From positions 5,624,001 through 5,688,000 of the forward strand of contig CAMRHE010000076.1 of NCBI GenBank assembly GCA_947044405.1: a stretch of DNA of 64,000 bases, given 5' to 3'. The DNA comes from Leptodactylus fallax. Taxonomy: Eukaryota > Chordata > Amphibia > Anura > Leptodactylidae. How positions within the stretch are numbered: the first letter of the stretch is position 1; each line of letters opens with the position of its first letter. Of the stretch, positions 13,291-23,568 are shown piece by piece. The translations under genes were made by a program, and so were the position numbers. Below the pieces are notes generated by a model. It saw only the letters and a list, made by a program, of their open reading frames with translations, did not search any database and was not told the DNA's origin.

Positions 13291-15320
13291 ACCCTTCCTG
13301 TCTTGTATAGAGCATAAATCTGTTCTGGCAGCCTGACCTTTAGACAAAAATTACACCACTAGGGAAAAACACTCTAAGAAATGCTGTTTAAAGTCAACAG
13401 CGATATCCCTCCACCACCATCGCCCCCACCAACCCACCCCCCCTGGAGTGCACTTTTCATGAAAAGTACCTGTTGGTGCAACTCGAGCGAAAAAGGAGAC
13501 TTCCAGATAAAGCTGCAGTGATGGTTAAATTGTAAAGAGCTAAAGAGCTGGTAACCACTTGTACAACAGGAAGCACAGTAATTAAATGGATGTGAATCCC
13601 AGACACAAGGCTGAGACAAGCCCTCCACCCCCCTTCCCCAATCCTAATGCTCCCTAACAGCCCAAAATAAAAAAAAATTAAAAGGCAGTCGTCTTCTACT
13701 ATCACACACCAAACAGCTGCACTCCAACACACAAACACAAAGATCCACATACAGACAAACTTCCGAAAGAGTGGGCAGAAACATTTATAAGTATCTGAGA
13801 TATCCAAACTAGTATAGAGAACATAAAAATCTATATAGGTGTAAGCCCAACCTCCGGCTGCTGCAGGGCAAGGTGTAAGCAAAGTGTTAATTTGTAGCAG
13901 TGCATAGACAACACAGAGCATGAGATAGATTACATGTAAGCAGCCAGGCATACACATGCAAATAAGTCAGGCTCTCGCTTGCCTCTTCATACAAATGTCT
14001 CAGATTCAAATTAGTGGCTGTGAAATCTGTATCAATGTCCCATGTTGTCCTCAAAAACAAACAAGCACCCAAAAAAATAGGACTTGGACCATACTATAAA
14101 CCTACTACTTGAATACAAAGAAGAACCTTTCAACAAAAGCAAAGTAGTGGGGGAATTACCTAAAGGTCATTCCACCCCACAGCTGCCAAGAACGGCTCTC
14201 GACAGTAAAGGGTGATAGAATATTCTGTCATCTGTATCCACAGCAATAATCGGACGAAGGTGTTGATTGATAAGAAAATACCGAGACAGAACATGACGTG
14301 CCACTGAAAACCGAAGTGAGACAAGTTATCAGGAGCTCGCTTCTCCTCTCACCATTCACTACGGTGATTCTCCTGTGTCAACTTTCCATGACTACAATAT
14401 GAACCGTGCAGGGGAACAGAGGAAAATAAGCTCTTGAAGACCTCAGAAGATCTGGGAGAAGATGTTATGGCAATAGACAACTGTGAAAACGTTAACTCAC
14501 AAAGAGAAGAGACCAAGACGAGAGATTGGCCCATGTAAGGCCCAAAAATATATGATCTGAAAATTGTGTCAATGAGACTATGGTCCCAAGAACACAATAT
14601 GAAGATATTAACCTGTAGATGTAGCAAGTACATCATCTCTGGAAGACCATAAGACTACAGTATTAGCTTAACTCTAGTATCCTGATACCAGCTAGTGACA
14701 AATTTAGCTCTGTATGACTACATGTCAGAAAGTGTTAAGACTTGCACAGTTCTGCATTGGAAGTTTAGTCTCGAACAATTTTGCCACCCTTAATTATTTG
14801 GTATACGGGTAAAGCAACAGCTGAGTATGAAGGGAAGGGGAGGAGCTATAACGCATAATGGATGGTGTACAGTTGCTTTAGACCATCATTCTAACAACAT
14901 GAGCAGTGGGTCAAGGCCTCAACAACAGGACAATAGGTCACGGCTTCTACAACAGGACACACGTCACCAAAATTTGGATCACCAAGACTAGTTTGAAGCT
15001 TAGAAAACTACTAACTTGTGAGAGCTGCTTATGTCACTACAAAAAGTTTCCAAAGGGTCCTCAAAAATGGAGACGTGCCAGGTAAAGCAGTTCTCATAGC
15101 AGCAAACTTTTTTTGAAACCCATTGATGAAGACTACCGTAAGCCTCTACTTGCCCTGAAATACCTGCTAACAGAACAGACTGAAGTCAACTGCACAGCCA
15201 TTTCCAAGAGTCATTGTCCCTATAAACAAATAGCTATAATTTTTGTGCCCCCCTTTCCAAAAATGATTTATTCGTTACATTCAGCTATTCTCACACTGCA
15301 AATATTTTTCCACAGTCGAC
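13290..15320. other. Noncoding stretch
   Basis: A C-rich simple tract lies near 13403-13443, and a perfect octamer ATGCAAAT near 13956-13963. A short 27-bp direct repeat containing CAACAGGACA lies at about 14911-14965. No gene or transposon recognised. Confidence 0.35.
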
Positions 15321-15324
15321 GCTC

Positions 15325-15475
15325 CCTACAAAAGGAAGGTTGAGTTGTCCTGTTTGCTTAACAAACCGAGAGTAATTCTCAATTAAGCTGTGACCGACAT
15401 ACCTTTGCACAGCTGTATGAGAAGATACAACGTCTCCATCGACAAACCTCTTTCTATTAAAAAACTGCAAGCATA
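15325..15475. promoter_or_regulatory. Candidate noncoding regulatory block
   Basis: TGTTTGCTTAACAAACCGAG (FOX-like inverted words) is followed by GAGTAATTCTCAATTAAGCTG (paired TAAT/ATTA). No repeat or coding signature. Motif-based inference. Confidence 0.25.
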
Positions 15476-16489
15476 AACCTAAAGAACCAAAGAGCCATCC
15501 ATAAAGTACAACCCGAGACCCACTTTCCCCATTTCGGGCCCTACAAATTAAAAAACGATGGTACTTTTTGAAGTATGAGACACTTTTTCTTTAACTGACA
15601 AAGAAATACACAACAATCATCTAAAAGAGATAAAAATCAATGAAGAAGGAACCAAAAGGGGCCCATTTTGTTTAAGAACACCAGAGAGAGCGCTCAAGAT
15701 TAATGTGTTTGTCTGGAGGGAAAGGCAGCATTACATCCGGGAGAAGAGACCAAAATTTTTTTTTACCCTATGGCAAAAAGGCAAAGAAGTTTCTATTTCG
15801 AATGCGAAAAACAAAAAAAAGAGAAGGACTTTGTCCTTTGTACTTGACCAGTTTCCCCGGAAATTCTTGCAAATTGGCTTACTGACCCTGGGAGTAACTG
15901 AATGGATTTCAAAATGTCACGGAGCCTGCCCTCTTCTCAGAGCCCTGTTAGTTATGGCAACAAAGTGAACCAAGATGCTATGCGTTCGAAGGAGGGGTGG
16001 TGGTGGGGGGGCAGTGACACCGAGCAGGTGCTTAAACACTTTAGACTATTAGGGCCGATTTCAAAAGCAGGTGCAGCAAAGATGAAAAACATTCAACCCC
16101 CTATAAAAGAAAAATACTAAAAATAAAATTCTATCACAGTCAATGACAAACGACAACGATCACAGTACAACAAAGCATAGCAAATAACTTACTGGAAAAC
16201 AAGTGCTTAACACACCGAGTGACAGCCAGAGCAAAAAATCTAAGAATTACCAAGCAGAATTCAACAACGGACAGGCTCCTCCAAGAAGTAATTACATTTT
16301 ATCTCAAGTCTGAGTCAAGAACATCTCTGAAAAGATTTGCATTTGTTTTTTAACCATAAGGGGGAAAAAAAAAAGCCCCCATGGTGCCACAAGGGATATC
16401 ATCTGTAATAACGCTGAAATGTTATTGTACGCTCAACATAAGGTAGAGAAATCAGAAGGGCTAACAGCTCGCTCATAGCTATAGGTTAC

Positions 16490-16850
16490 TTAGAAATCTA
16501 TGGGGTAAGGGTGGGGACCAGTGAAAGGAAAGGGGGACATAAAGAGAGTATATAGAGCAATACTGACAGAATGGGGGGCTGCAGAGAAAATGGGGGGCAA
16601 ATGGGTCAGTATGGCAGAGAGGGACAACGTGGTAAAAAAAACGAGAGTGTGGGGAGAGTATAATGATATAGGGAGTAAGTGAGAGGGTGACACCTTGGGA
16701 ATGGAAACCAAGAAGAAGGGGTGTGAGGTGTACTTTAAAATGAAGAAGAGATAACCAGGTGGCGAGAGAGAAAGTAAGGAACATGCCGAGAACTGGGGGG
16801 TGACAAATATAGAACAAGGGATCCCCATTGAGCGTGGAGAGATGCATAGG
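16490..16850 (+). repeat. Purine-rich low-complexity tract
   Basis: The plus strand is strongly G/A-biased with recurring GGGGG, GAGAG and TGGGGGG words. Stop codons on the minus strand are therefore rare, which explains open frames of 122 and 168 codons there. Their translation is compositionally odd and is not treated as a gene. Confidence 0.6.
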
Positions 16851-17109
16851 TGGCCACCACCCAACAAGTCAATAATATAACCTACAAGATATACAATGCT
16901 ATATAAATAGGATTCTTTACTCCTTCCCATAAGCACCTCAGAAATTAAGCAAACCCCACAACCAACCCAACACAAGCAGACATTGCCTATTGGCAAAAGC
17001 TCAACAACATGTCATATAAAAATCCATATAAAGAAACATAAGTCATACTAAAGATGCTTGGAACTATCTGGTATAGGCAAGCCAATATCAGCAGACATAT
17101 AACACGACC

Positions 17110-17300
17110 CTAATAATATTTAAAAAAAAAAAAAGTTGGGGGTGATTTTTTTTTTTCTTTTTCACAGACACTTTTGAGCACAATACTTATCAGCAACATA
17201 AAATTACAGAAAAAAAAAAAAAATCTAAAAAAAAAAAAAATATTGCTATAATGTTGCAGCACAAGCAGATTCATACAAAAAAAAAAAAAAAAAAAAGAGA
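17110..17300. repeat. Cluster of A and T homopolymers
   Basis: Runs of A or T of 10-20 bases occur at about 17121, 17149, 17209, 17229 and 17277, separated by short unique sequence. The cause is unclear. Confidence 0.7.
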
Positions 17301-17349
17301 GGACCTGCATATTTCTCAGGGAATGAATCAGGTCGCTCATACAATGGCA

Positions 17350-17640
17350 CATTGTTGGTAAGGACCCTGACTCCTCAAGTTACATCAATGTTTGCCAGCC
17401 TCCCCAATGGCGAACGCTGCACTACAAGAAGTGTGTTCATTGTCTATGGGATGTCATTATTTCGTTTTTCCTGTAATTATCCCGGCAGCTTCGCATAAAA
17501 CAAAACAAACCCTGAGTTCTAATTTTAATGCCACCGTTAAACATCAAACCCTGCAAAACATGAAAGAACAATATATCACATTGAACCTAACCCAACAGAC
17601 TGTGAAAGTTGCATGCTAGTGTATAAGCCCTTTAATCAGA
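17350..17640. promoter_or_regulatory. Candidate conserved noncoding block
   Basis: TGTCATTATTTCG, CCTGTAATTATCCCGG and TTCTAATTTTAATGCC lie within about 90 bases (17450-17535). The mixed composition contrasts with the flanking homopolymers. No coding frame of note. Confidence 0.28.
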
Positions 17641-18859
17641 TACAGCTAAAAAAAAAAAAAAATATATCATAAAAACAAAAACAAAGTCAAATAATATATT
17701 ACATAAATAAATGAATATGGTCAGAGTAAAACTGTATACCATCAGCAATCCAACCTGATGTACAGCAATAAATAAAGTGTCAATCATGTGGTATAAAAAG
17801 TCTAGAAATAAAAAAAAGTGATAAAATATACTCGGTGAGATTTACGAAATGTCTCGTTAAAGTAGAAAAATGTCACCCATTCAACACAATAATGCATCAA
17901 GCAGGGACCGGGCTTAATAAGCAGTCGATATAAAGATTATATATGGCTTTTAAAGGGCATCCAACAGGAAAAGAAAGACTGGTAACAACAACAACAAAGT
18001 CGTAAATCCGACCAATTCCAGAATCAAAGTAAAAAAGTAATACGTACACGACTTGCCAAGTGGTGGAAGATCCAAGTTAGGACCATGAAGAGTTAATACG
18101 AAGCAGGTCGAGAGGAAATCCCATACCAATAACCATGGAGTTTCCCAATCGTATTGGTAACCTTGGCTATTGGTCAAAGCAAATGATGGCCCCTTGCCTT
18201 TTTTTTTTTTTTTTTTTTAAAGGGGAACACCCAGTCAGTAGCTGCTAATGTATCGGATGCTTGTGAAAATGACGGCAATAAAACTCGACTTGCAAGGCTG
18301 GATGGGAGATTGGGATCTCAGAACTTGTCCCAGCACTGGATGGGTTGTGCTTCTCTTTGAAGTCAAATCATTAATAAAACTCACCGAGCCAAACTCTTTA
18401 AAAGGATTTTTATGGAAAGTTCAAGTTAAAACCTGAAGAATAATAATTGCTTTCTTTCAAGATCACTTCCACATCAACATCATGACTTTCTCATCCCGAG
18501 ATATAAGAATGCCCTCATGCCAGCTCAAGCAAGCCATTAAACGTGCCCAGGTTGAATGTAGGTCAACGATTCGTAGACTTATGTGACCAGAGGGCATCGC
18601 ATTAGGTAAAAGGTATCGCCTTATAGTATCCATTACATGGCAATGCCAATTCAAGGGCTTTTTTATAGGAACTATTACTGACGGCAACTTCACCGAGGCA
18701 TCAAAATGGGGCATCAAGGATGGGGATTACGGCAACTGAATAAACACGGGCCCCGATTTACATAAAAGCCATAGAAATCGTCAATACACAAATGGAGGTT
18801 TATGGCAGCAAAGTCATAACAGAGAGAAAAATTGTGGCCAAGTTCTGCCTAATGACAAA

Positions 18860-18980
18860 GTTTCACACTATAATTAATAGTCCCCTCCGCCCTCCTCCCA
18901 CTTTATTAAATACATTCAAGGAATTCTTGTAAACTGCTAGGCCAGGCCGTTTACAATAAAAGAACTATCAATTTCATGTA
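18860..18980. promoter_or_regulatory. Candidate noncoding regulatory block
   Basis: ATAATTAATAG, a CT-rich stretch and CCGTTTACAATAAAAG occur just before a poly-A run near 18981-19004. The motif content resembles homeodomain and FOX sites, which is weak evidence on its own. Confidence 0.18.
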
Positions 18981-19444
18981 ACAAAAAAAAAAAAAAAAAA
19001 AAAATTCTGCTATCCATCCATAAATTCATTTCAACTTATAAAACAAACTATGGACCCGAGTTTAATACCTTTCAAATTCTCAACTTACAGTAATAAAACA
19101 GATAGCACGTTAGACAGACTATAGATCGCCTAGCAGGAAATATCACTTTTGGCACAGACAGTAGAACCAAATGCACTGACTGCTCTGAAGCCTTTTGCTT
19201 AACTGGAGTGTACACAGAAAGAAGAAGAAAAAAAAGGCCTAACGCACCAAGGACTGAGTTATTTTACATGGTGTCTCCAAGCTGCACTAATTGGACCCAT
19301 CGATTTTTAATATCTTGTAATGAAATACAAAGGGGAGGAAATTTTACTGGAAATTCTATTTGCCAAGAGTCTAACAAAAACATTATATTTTTTTTTTAAT
19401 ACACAATGGCACCTGTACTAGAGTAGAAAGTCTGATTTACATTT

Positions 19445-19560
19445 GCATTCCTCTATTTATATGTATATATTTTTTATTTATTTGTACTTTTTATTGTTTT
19501 TATTTATATGTATATACTTTATTTATTTGTATTTGTTTTATATTTATTTGACGTGTTTAA
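19445..19560. repeat. AT-rich imperfect duplication
   Basis: Two copies of a roughly 47-bp unit built on ATTTATATGTATATA followed by TTTATTTATTTG. Simple AT-rich sequence with no evident function. Confidence 0.6.
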
Positions 19561-21430
19561 CATAATAAAAAGCTATATAAAAACTACAATAAAGATTACA
19601 ATATGCACCAGTTCTGTATAACCATCACAGCACAATGGCTGCATTTCAGTACATTTTCAGTATCAATGTCACTACACAGCGGGTATATGTTCATTCCAGC
19701 ATCGAGTCTAATGTATAATATACAGTGCAAGGTTACCACAAGGGTTTCGGAGGTCAATACTGAAAATGGTGCTTCTTAAAAAAATTTTTAAAAACTGTTT
19801 ATCATGAAGGCTTAATAGAGAAACATTGGCATAAGGGCACAAGGTTGGTAGGTCAGCACTGGCATCCCCAGCTGAATGAATAGAATTCCACCATAGGGTG
19901 CATGGCACAAGGTGAAAAGGGGGCTTCACCGGTCACTACTGAAGATGCTTTATGATATGGCAAGGGTAGAGATGGAAGCTTAGGAGGCCAAACTCAATCC
20001 AATGCCCAATAAAGGCCCCTTTTTTTCCACCCTCTAAGCACCAACACACAGCACCATTCTTAAAGGTCACTTTTCATGAGCTCTAAACAGATTAGCTCCT
20101 TTCAAGAGCTCTGTCCAAAAATGTTTCTTGGTCAATACGACTACAAAACAGCAGACGCTTCCATTCAACCTCCTCCTCTGCCCCATTTTAACCATCCTGC
20201 AATCACTACCCCCCTCCCTCCCCTTTGCTCGCTGCCCCTTTGGGCCTCTATTCTGTAGAGAAATGCAAGCCAGGCTAAAGTTTTCTCCAATGAGCCAGAA
20301 GCTGGATGAGCTTTGATATGGTAATAGACCCCTTGGAACCGTAAGAATTCACACTTGCATTAATTCAAACAATTTGTGCAGAATGATGTGAAATGGCACC
20401 TCTCTTAGTGGCAGCAACAAAGAGGAGGGGGCTTGAGAAGAAACTGGAAAAAACCAAACAACGGGGCATTTGTTCTGCAGGATCCTTTTGTGCACCAGGA
20501 TATTTATGTGCAAATAAAACAGGAGCACACCTGAGCGTGGAGCTGAGCTCCTGGCATGTTGGCACAGGGCAATGGATTCGCAGCTACACAGAAATACCCA
20601 GCAGTCTGCAGATAACACCTCTACATTGCCCGCTGCAGCTATCCAAAGCATGCCATGTATGTGGCTGTCCTTCTCAGAGAGGTCAGGTAACAATACTCAT
20701 TGTGTAAGGGCATCAAGCCTTAGGAAACGGGCACCAAACCAGAGCAGTGACATTGTGAATGAGACCATAGGCAGCAATGCACTGCCCCCCTCCTTTGCCA
20801 ACCTAAGGGATGTGGGTGCAGTACAGGGCTGGCACCATCTGCTCTTATTTTCTTACCTTCTCCTAGGCCTGGCATCAACTGCACCTTAATACATTGTACC
20901 AAACCAGGCAGAAGGGACATCTAAGCTGGTGCAACTATTTTCTCCCTTGACAGGCCGGGCGCAAACAGAGTCTTAAAATAGTAAATCATACCAGGGGGCA
21001 TTTCACTGGGCATTAACCATCTATTACCCTAGGCACTGCCTATTCCCCTATGTCAAAGTTTGGGAAGTCAGCCCCCAGATTGTGTCTGGCTCCCTCAGAA
21101 CAAAGGATCCTGCATCTAATTGTTGCCATTCCCTCTACCACCACCGGAGCCAGTTCACATCTGGCTGCATTTTCATGTAACCTCTCTCCTTGTCCCAAGA
21201 TACAAGAGCAACTCCACCACCACCCCCAGTCTCCACAGACCCTACAACCCCCTGCCCGTCTGTCTCCCCTGCCCAGGAGTGGGTACAAGGAGACAAGAGA
21301 TTCACATACAAGGCACAAGAGGGATAATAAGGTTCTGCCTGTGCCTCTTATTTACAACACAGGGATCAAACAGGATCCTCAATCCTTCCATCAATATTGA
21401 GATGGTGATGTTTATCATTGTATGGGATGT
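19560..21430. other. Noncoding stretch approaching the CpG island
   Basis: GC content rises toward the right. Pyrimidine-rich patches near 20160-20245 and 21115-21290 open reading frames on both strands, but none is recognisable. No clear transposon. Confidence 0.35.
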
Positions 21431-21434
21431 AGGC

Positions 21435-21500
21435 AGCCTCCCCGCACTGTACAGCGCTACACCACATGTTGGTGCTATATATACGGTGATTATTACCATT
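21435..21500 (+). repeat. Degenerate SINE-like 3' tail
   Basis: Words such as CTGTACAGCGCTAC, TGTTGGTGCTATATA and TATTACCATTA resemble the 3' end of the tRNA-headed SINE at 51388 (AAAGCACTGCGGAATATGAT, then GGCGCAATACAAGTAAG). Only the tail is left, so this is an old fragment. Confidence 0.45.
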
Positions 21501-21814
21501 AAACACAGGAGATGTGACTTCTATTACCCACAGTCTACAGCCCTCCAGAGACACACACAAGGATACACAGCAGCAGCCTCTCCATCGCCTGTGAGCAGAA
21601 CACCCCAGAGATCCAGTGATCCTATTAGGTTACATGCACCGGTGCAGGGTGACCCTGCTGGGGGAGTAGGACACTGCAGCAGCCTCACAGCCCCGAACCC
21701 CCCTAAATATGGAAGGATCACTGATCCCCCCAGTATAAGCAGCACATTACACCAGTTGAACCTCTGCTGCAGGGAATAATAGAAGTTTGCAGAGAGGAGA
21801 GCAAGGCTGTGCAG

Positions 21815-22480
21815 GATCCAGGAATATACATATATACGGTAATATAAAGGGAGAGGGCTGCTTACACAGTATACATATATCCAGGGACACAGCTACATAC
21901 ACGGTATACATATATACAGGGAGACTGCTGCACTCGGGGTATTTAAAAGGACAGATGAACACAGTGTAGATATAGTAATCTATAGGGAGTGCTGCACATT
22001 GCATATATATAGTATATAGGGACTGCTGCACACTGTGTATATATAGTATATAGGGAGAGCTGCACACTGAGTGCATATATAGCAATATATAGGGAGAGCT
22101 GCACAATATATATATACCGTAGCTAGTGTAATATAAAGGGTGAACAGCACACTGTATATAATATAAGGAGGCCAGTGCATATACATATCTATTGATATGG
22201 AAAGAAGCATACTATATACATAGGGAGAGCTGCACACAGTATATATGCATATGGTTAGCAATATAGAGAGCTGCTATATATTACAGAGAGTAGCACATTG
22301 TGTGTATATATAGCAATATATAGTGAGAGCTGCCCACACAGTATACACATAGCAATATATAGGGAGAGCTGCACACTGTGTGTATATAGCAATCTACAGG
22401 GAGAGCTGCACACAGTATATGATGTATATAGTTCTATATATGGAGAGCTGCACACACAGTATATACACATAGGACCCGTT
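21815..22480 (+). repeat. AT-rich minisatellite left of the CpG island
   Basis: Tandem units of roughly 40-46 bp repeat the words GGGAGAGCTGCACAC and TATATAGCAATATATAG at least a dozen times. Units are uneven and diverge toward the left edge. The array ends about 110 bases before the CpG island. It explains the open frames rich in YI/HSV/SSPY in this stretch. Confidence 0.85.
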
Positions 22481-22504
22481 CTACAGACAGAGCTGAGACC
22501 CCCT

Positions 22505-22512
22505 CCTACCTG
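22505..22512 (-). other. Candidate minus-strand splice donor CAG|GTAGGA
   Basis: On the minus strand GCAGTCAGCAG is followed by GTAGGAGGGG, with the exon ending at 22510. It lies at the left border of the CpG island, as expected if a first exon fills the island and the intron runs left. A near-consensus donor, but sequence alone does not prove use. Confidence 0.35.
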
Positions 22513-22599
22513 CTGACTGCTCCCAGCTTCCAGGTAACAATGTACAAGGTTCCAATAGTTTCCTCCACAAAGTAACAAAGTAACAAAACGAGGAGCAGA

Positions 22600-22965
22600 T
22601 CTGAGGATCCGGGGATCAGGGGCTGCTCGGGGGGATCTGCAGGTGAGCCGAGCCTGGCATCCAGCAAGAAGTGGACTCCGGGAATGGCATCCAGGGATCC
22701 AGCTGTGGTCGGGAGGCGCCTCGGATCCAATGGACTTAAGGGATCAAGTGGGTTCAGGGATCCTGGGTGTACAGGAAAAGGGGGTCCAGCAGGTTGAGGG
22801 AGCCCAGGTCCTGGCTGCAGGGAGGGATCCGGAGAGTTTGGGGACCCCAGTAGATTCAGGGATCCTGGCTGGGGTCCAGTGGATTGATGGAGCCTGGCGG
22901 CACAGTGGATCCAGTAGGTTGAGAGAGCCCGGGATCCAGTGGGGTGATGGGGAGCTGGATCCAGG
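22600..22965 (+). repeat. Degenerate repeat with clustered GGATCC
   Basis: GGATCC occurs about nine times in 360 bases (near 22606, 22693, 22721, 22757, 22823, 22858, 22905, 22930 and 22953), mostly inside GGGATCC or GGATCCAGT contexts with nearby GGTTGAG/GATTGATGG words. This looks like a worn tandem repeat within the CpG island. It keeps the plus-strand frame at 22643-23365 open. Confidence 0.65.
22643..22648 (+). other. Plus-strand donor-like site CTGCAG|GTGAGC
   Basis: A strong consensus donor, but it lies near the left edge of the island. An exon ending here would have to begin in the short gap after the minisatellite. Less consistent with the island geometry than the minus-strand donors. 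Confidence 0.2.
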
Positions 22966-23324
22966 TCCGGGGCAGAGATCTCTCTCTTTCTCTCTCTGTC
23001 TCTCTCTCAGGTCCCCAACATTAAGTCAACATTTTCCAGCAGCAGCCGCAGCAGTTTCCAACAGAAGTGAGAGAAGCCCCGGTGCTCGGAGCCCCCCGGG
23101 TCCTGGGCAGAGTTGTTGCAGGCGGGGGCCCCTCTCTCTACTCCTGGCAGCCGGCTCCCTGGCTGTTCTCCGCTGCCCGGTGCACTGGAGACTGGCAGGG
23201 CGGGGGGTTGCTATCACAAGCGGGGTAGCCTGCTTGCCGCTCCCGGGGACATGGTGGCCTGTGCTCGGCTTCTCACTGTCACATCTCCCCGCACACACTG
23301 CGGGCACAGAGCGCTGCACGGAGC

Positions 23325-23410
23325 GGGGAGAGGGGGAGGGAGGGAGGAGGCGGCGCCGGCTGTGAGAGCTGCCCAGCCCCTACCCCTCCTCCTCTCCCTC
23401 CCCTCCCTCC
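23325..23410. other. G-quadruplex-capable purine tract facing a pyrimidine tract
   Basis: The plus strand carries four G runs within 23325-23347 (GGGG, GGGGG, GGG, GGG separated by 1-3 bases). From 23372 to 23410 it carries repeated C runs, giving a second G-rich motif on the minus strand. The two tracts are roughly inverted copies around a CGGCGCCGGC centre, so hairpin, quadruplex or triplex structures are possible. Such tracts are frequent at CpG-island promoters. Confidence 0.55.
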
Positions 23411-23414
23411 GCTC

Positions 23415-23424
23415 ACTCACCGCC
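23415..23424 (-). other. Candidate minus-strand splice donor GGCG|GTGAGT
   Basis: A near-perfect donor GTGAGTGAG begins at 23420 on the minus strand, within the CpG island. About 30 bases upstream is an ATG with G at -3, opening MQTLLAEGRG up to the donor. A 15-codon upstream frame precedes it. If real, this is a short first coding exon ending in phase 1. The peptide is not recognised. Confidence 0.3.
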
Positions 23425-23568
23425 CCTCCCCTCCGCCAGCAAGGTCTGCATCCCGGCACAGAGCCTGCGGGGCCCGGAGCTGGAGCCTGCTACATGTCCA
23501 GGGCACCGGGCAGTGCATGTGCAGTGTGGGACCCCATGATGCCGGAGATCTGCTAGTAGCTCATGATA

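Larger units (their letters stand above)
22590..23560. promoter_or_regulatory. CpG island; probable promoter and first exon
   Basis: This is the only sustained GC- and CpG-rich segment in the window. It contains GC-box-like runs near 23420-23436, CGGCGCCGGC near 23351 and dense CG dinucleotides from about 23050 to 23500. In vertebrates such islands mark promoters of housekeeping or developmental genes. Donor-like sites on the minus strand at 22509 and 23420 fit a gene transcribed leftward. A plus-strand donor (CAG|GTGAGC at 22642/22643) also exists but would leave most of the island in its intron. The gene is not identifiable: no translated frame matches a family I know. Confidence 0.75.

Noticed and set aside
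16490..16996. 168-codon minus-strand frame
   Set aside because: Explained by purine strand bias; a second overlapping frame is also open over the same tract.
21120..21779. 219-codon plus-strand frame
   Set aside because: Runs through C-rich DNA and a SINE-like tail; composition is irregular and no domain is recognised.
22643..23365. 240-codon plus-strand frame in the CpG island
   Set aside because: Low stop density is expected in GC-rich DNA. The sequence is a GGATCC repeat followed by simple Arg/Gly/Pro-rich text, and its ATG lies directly after a donor-like site.
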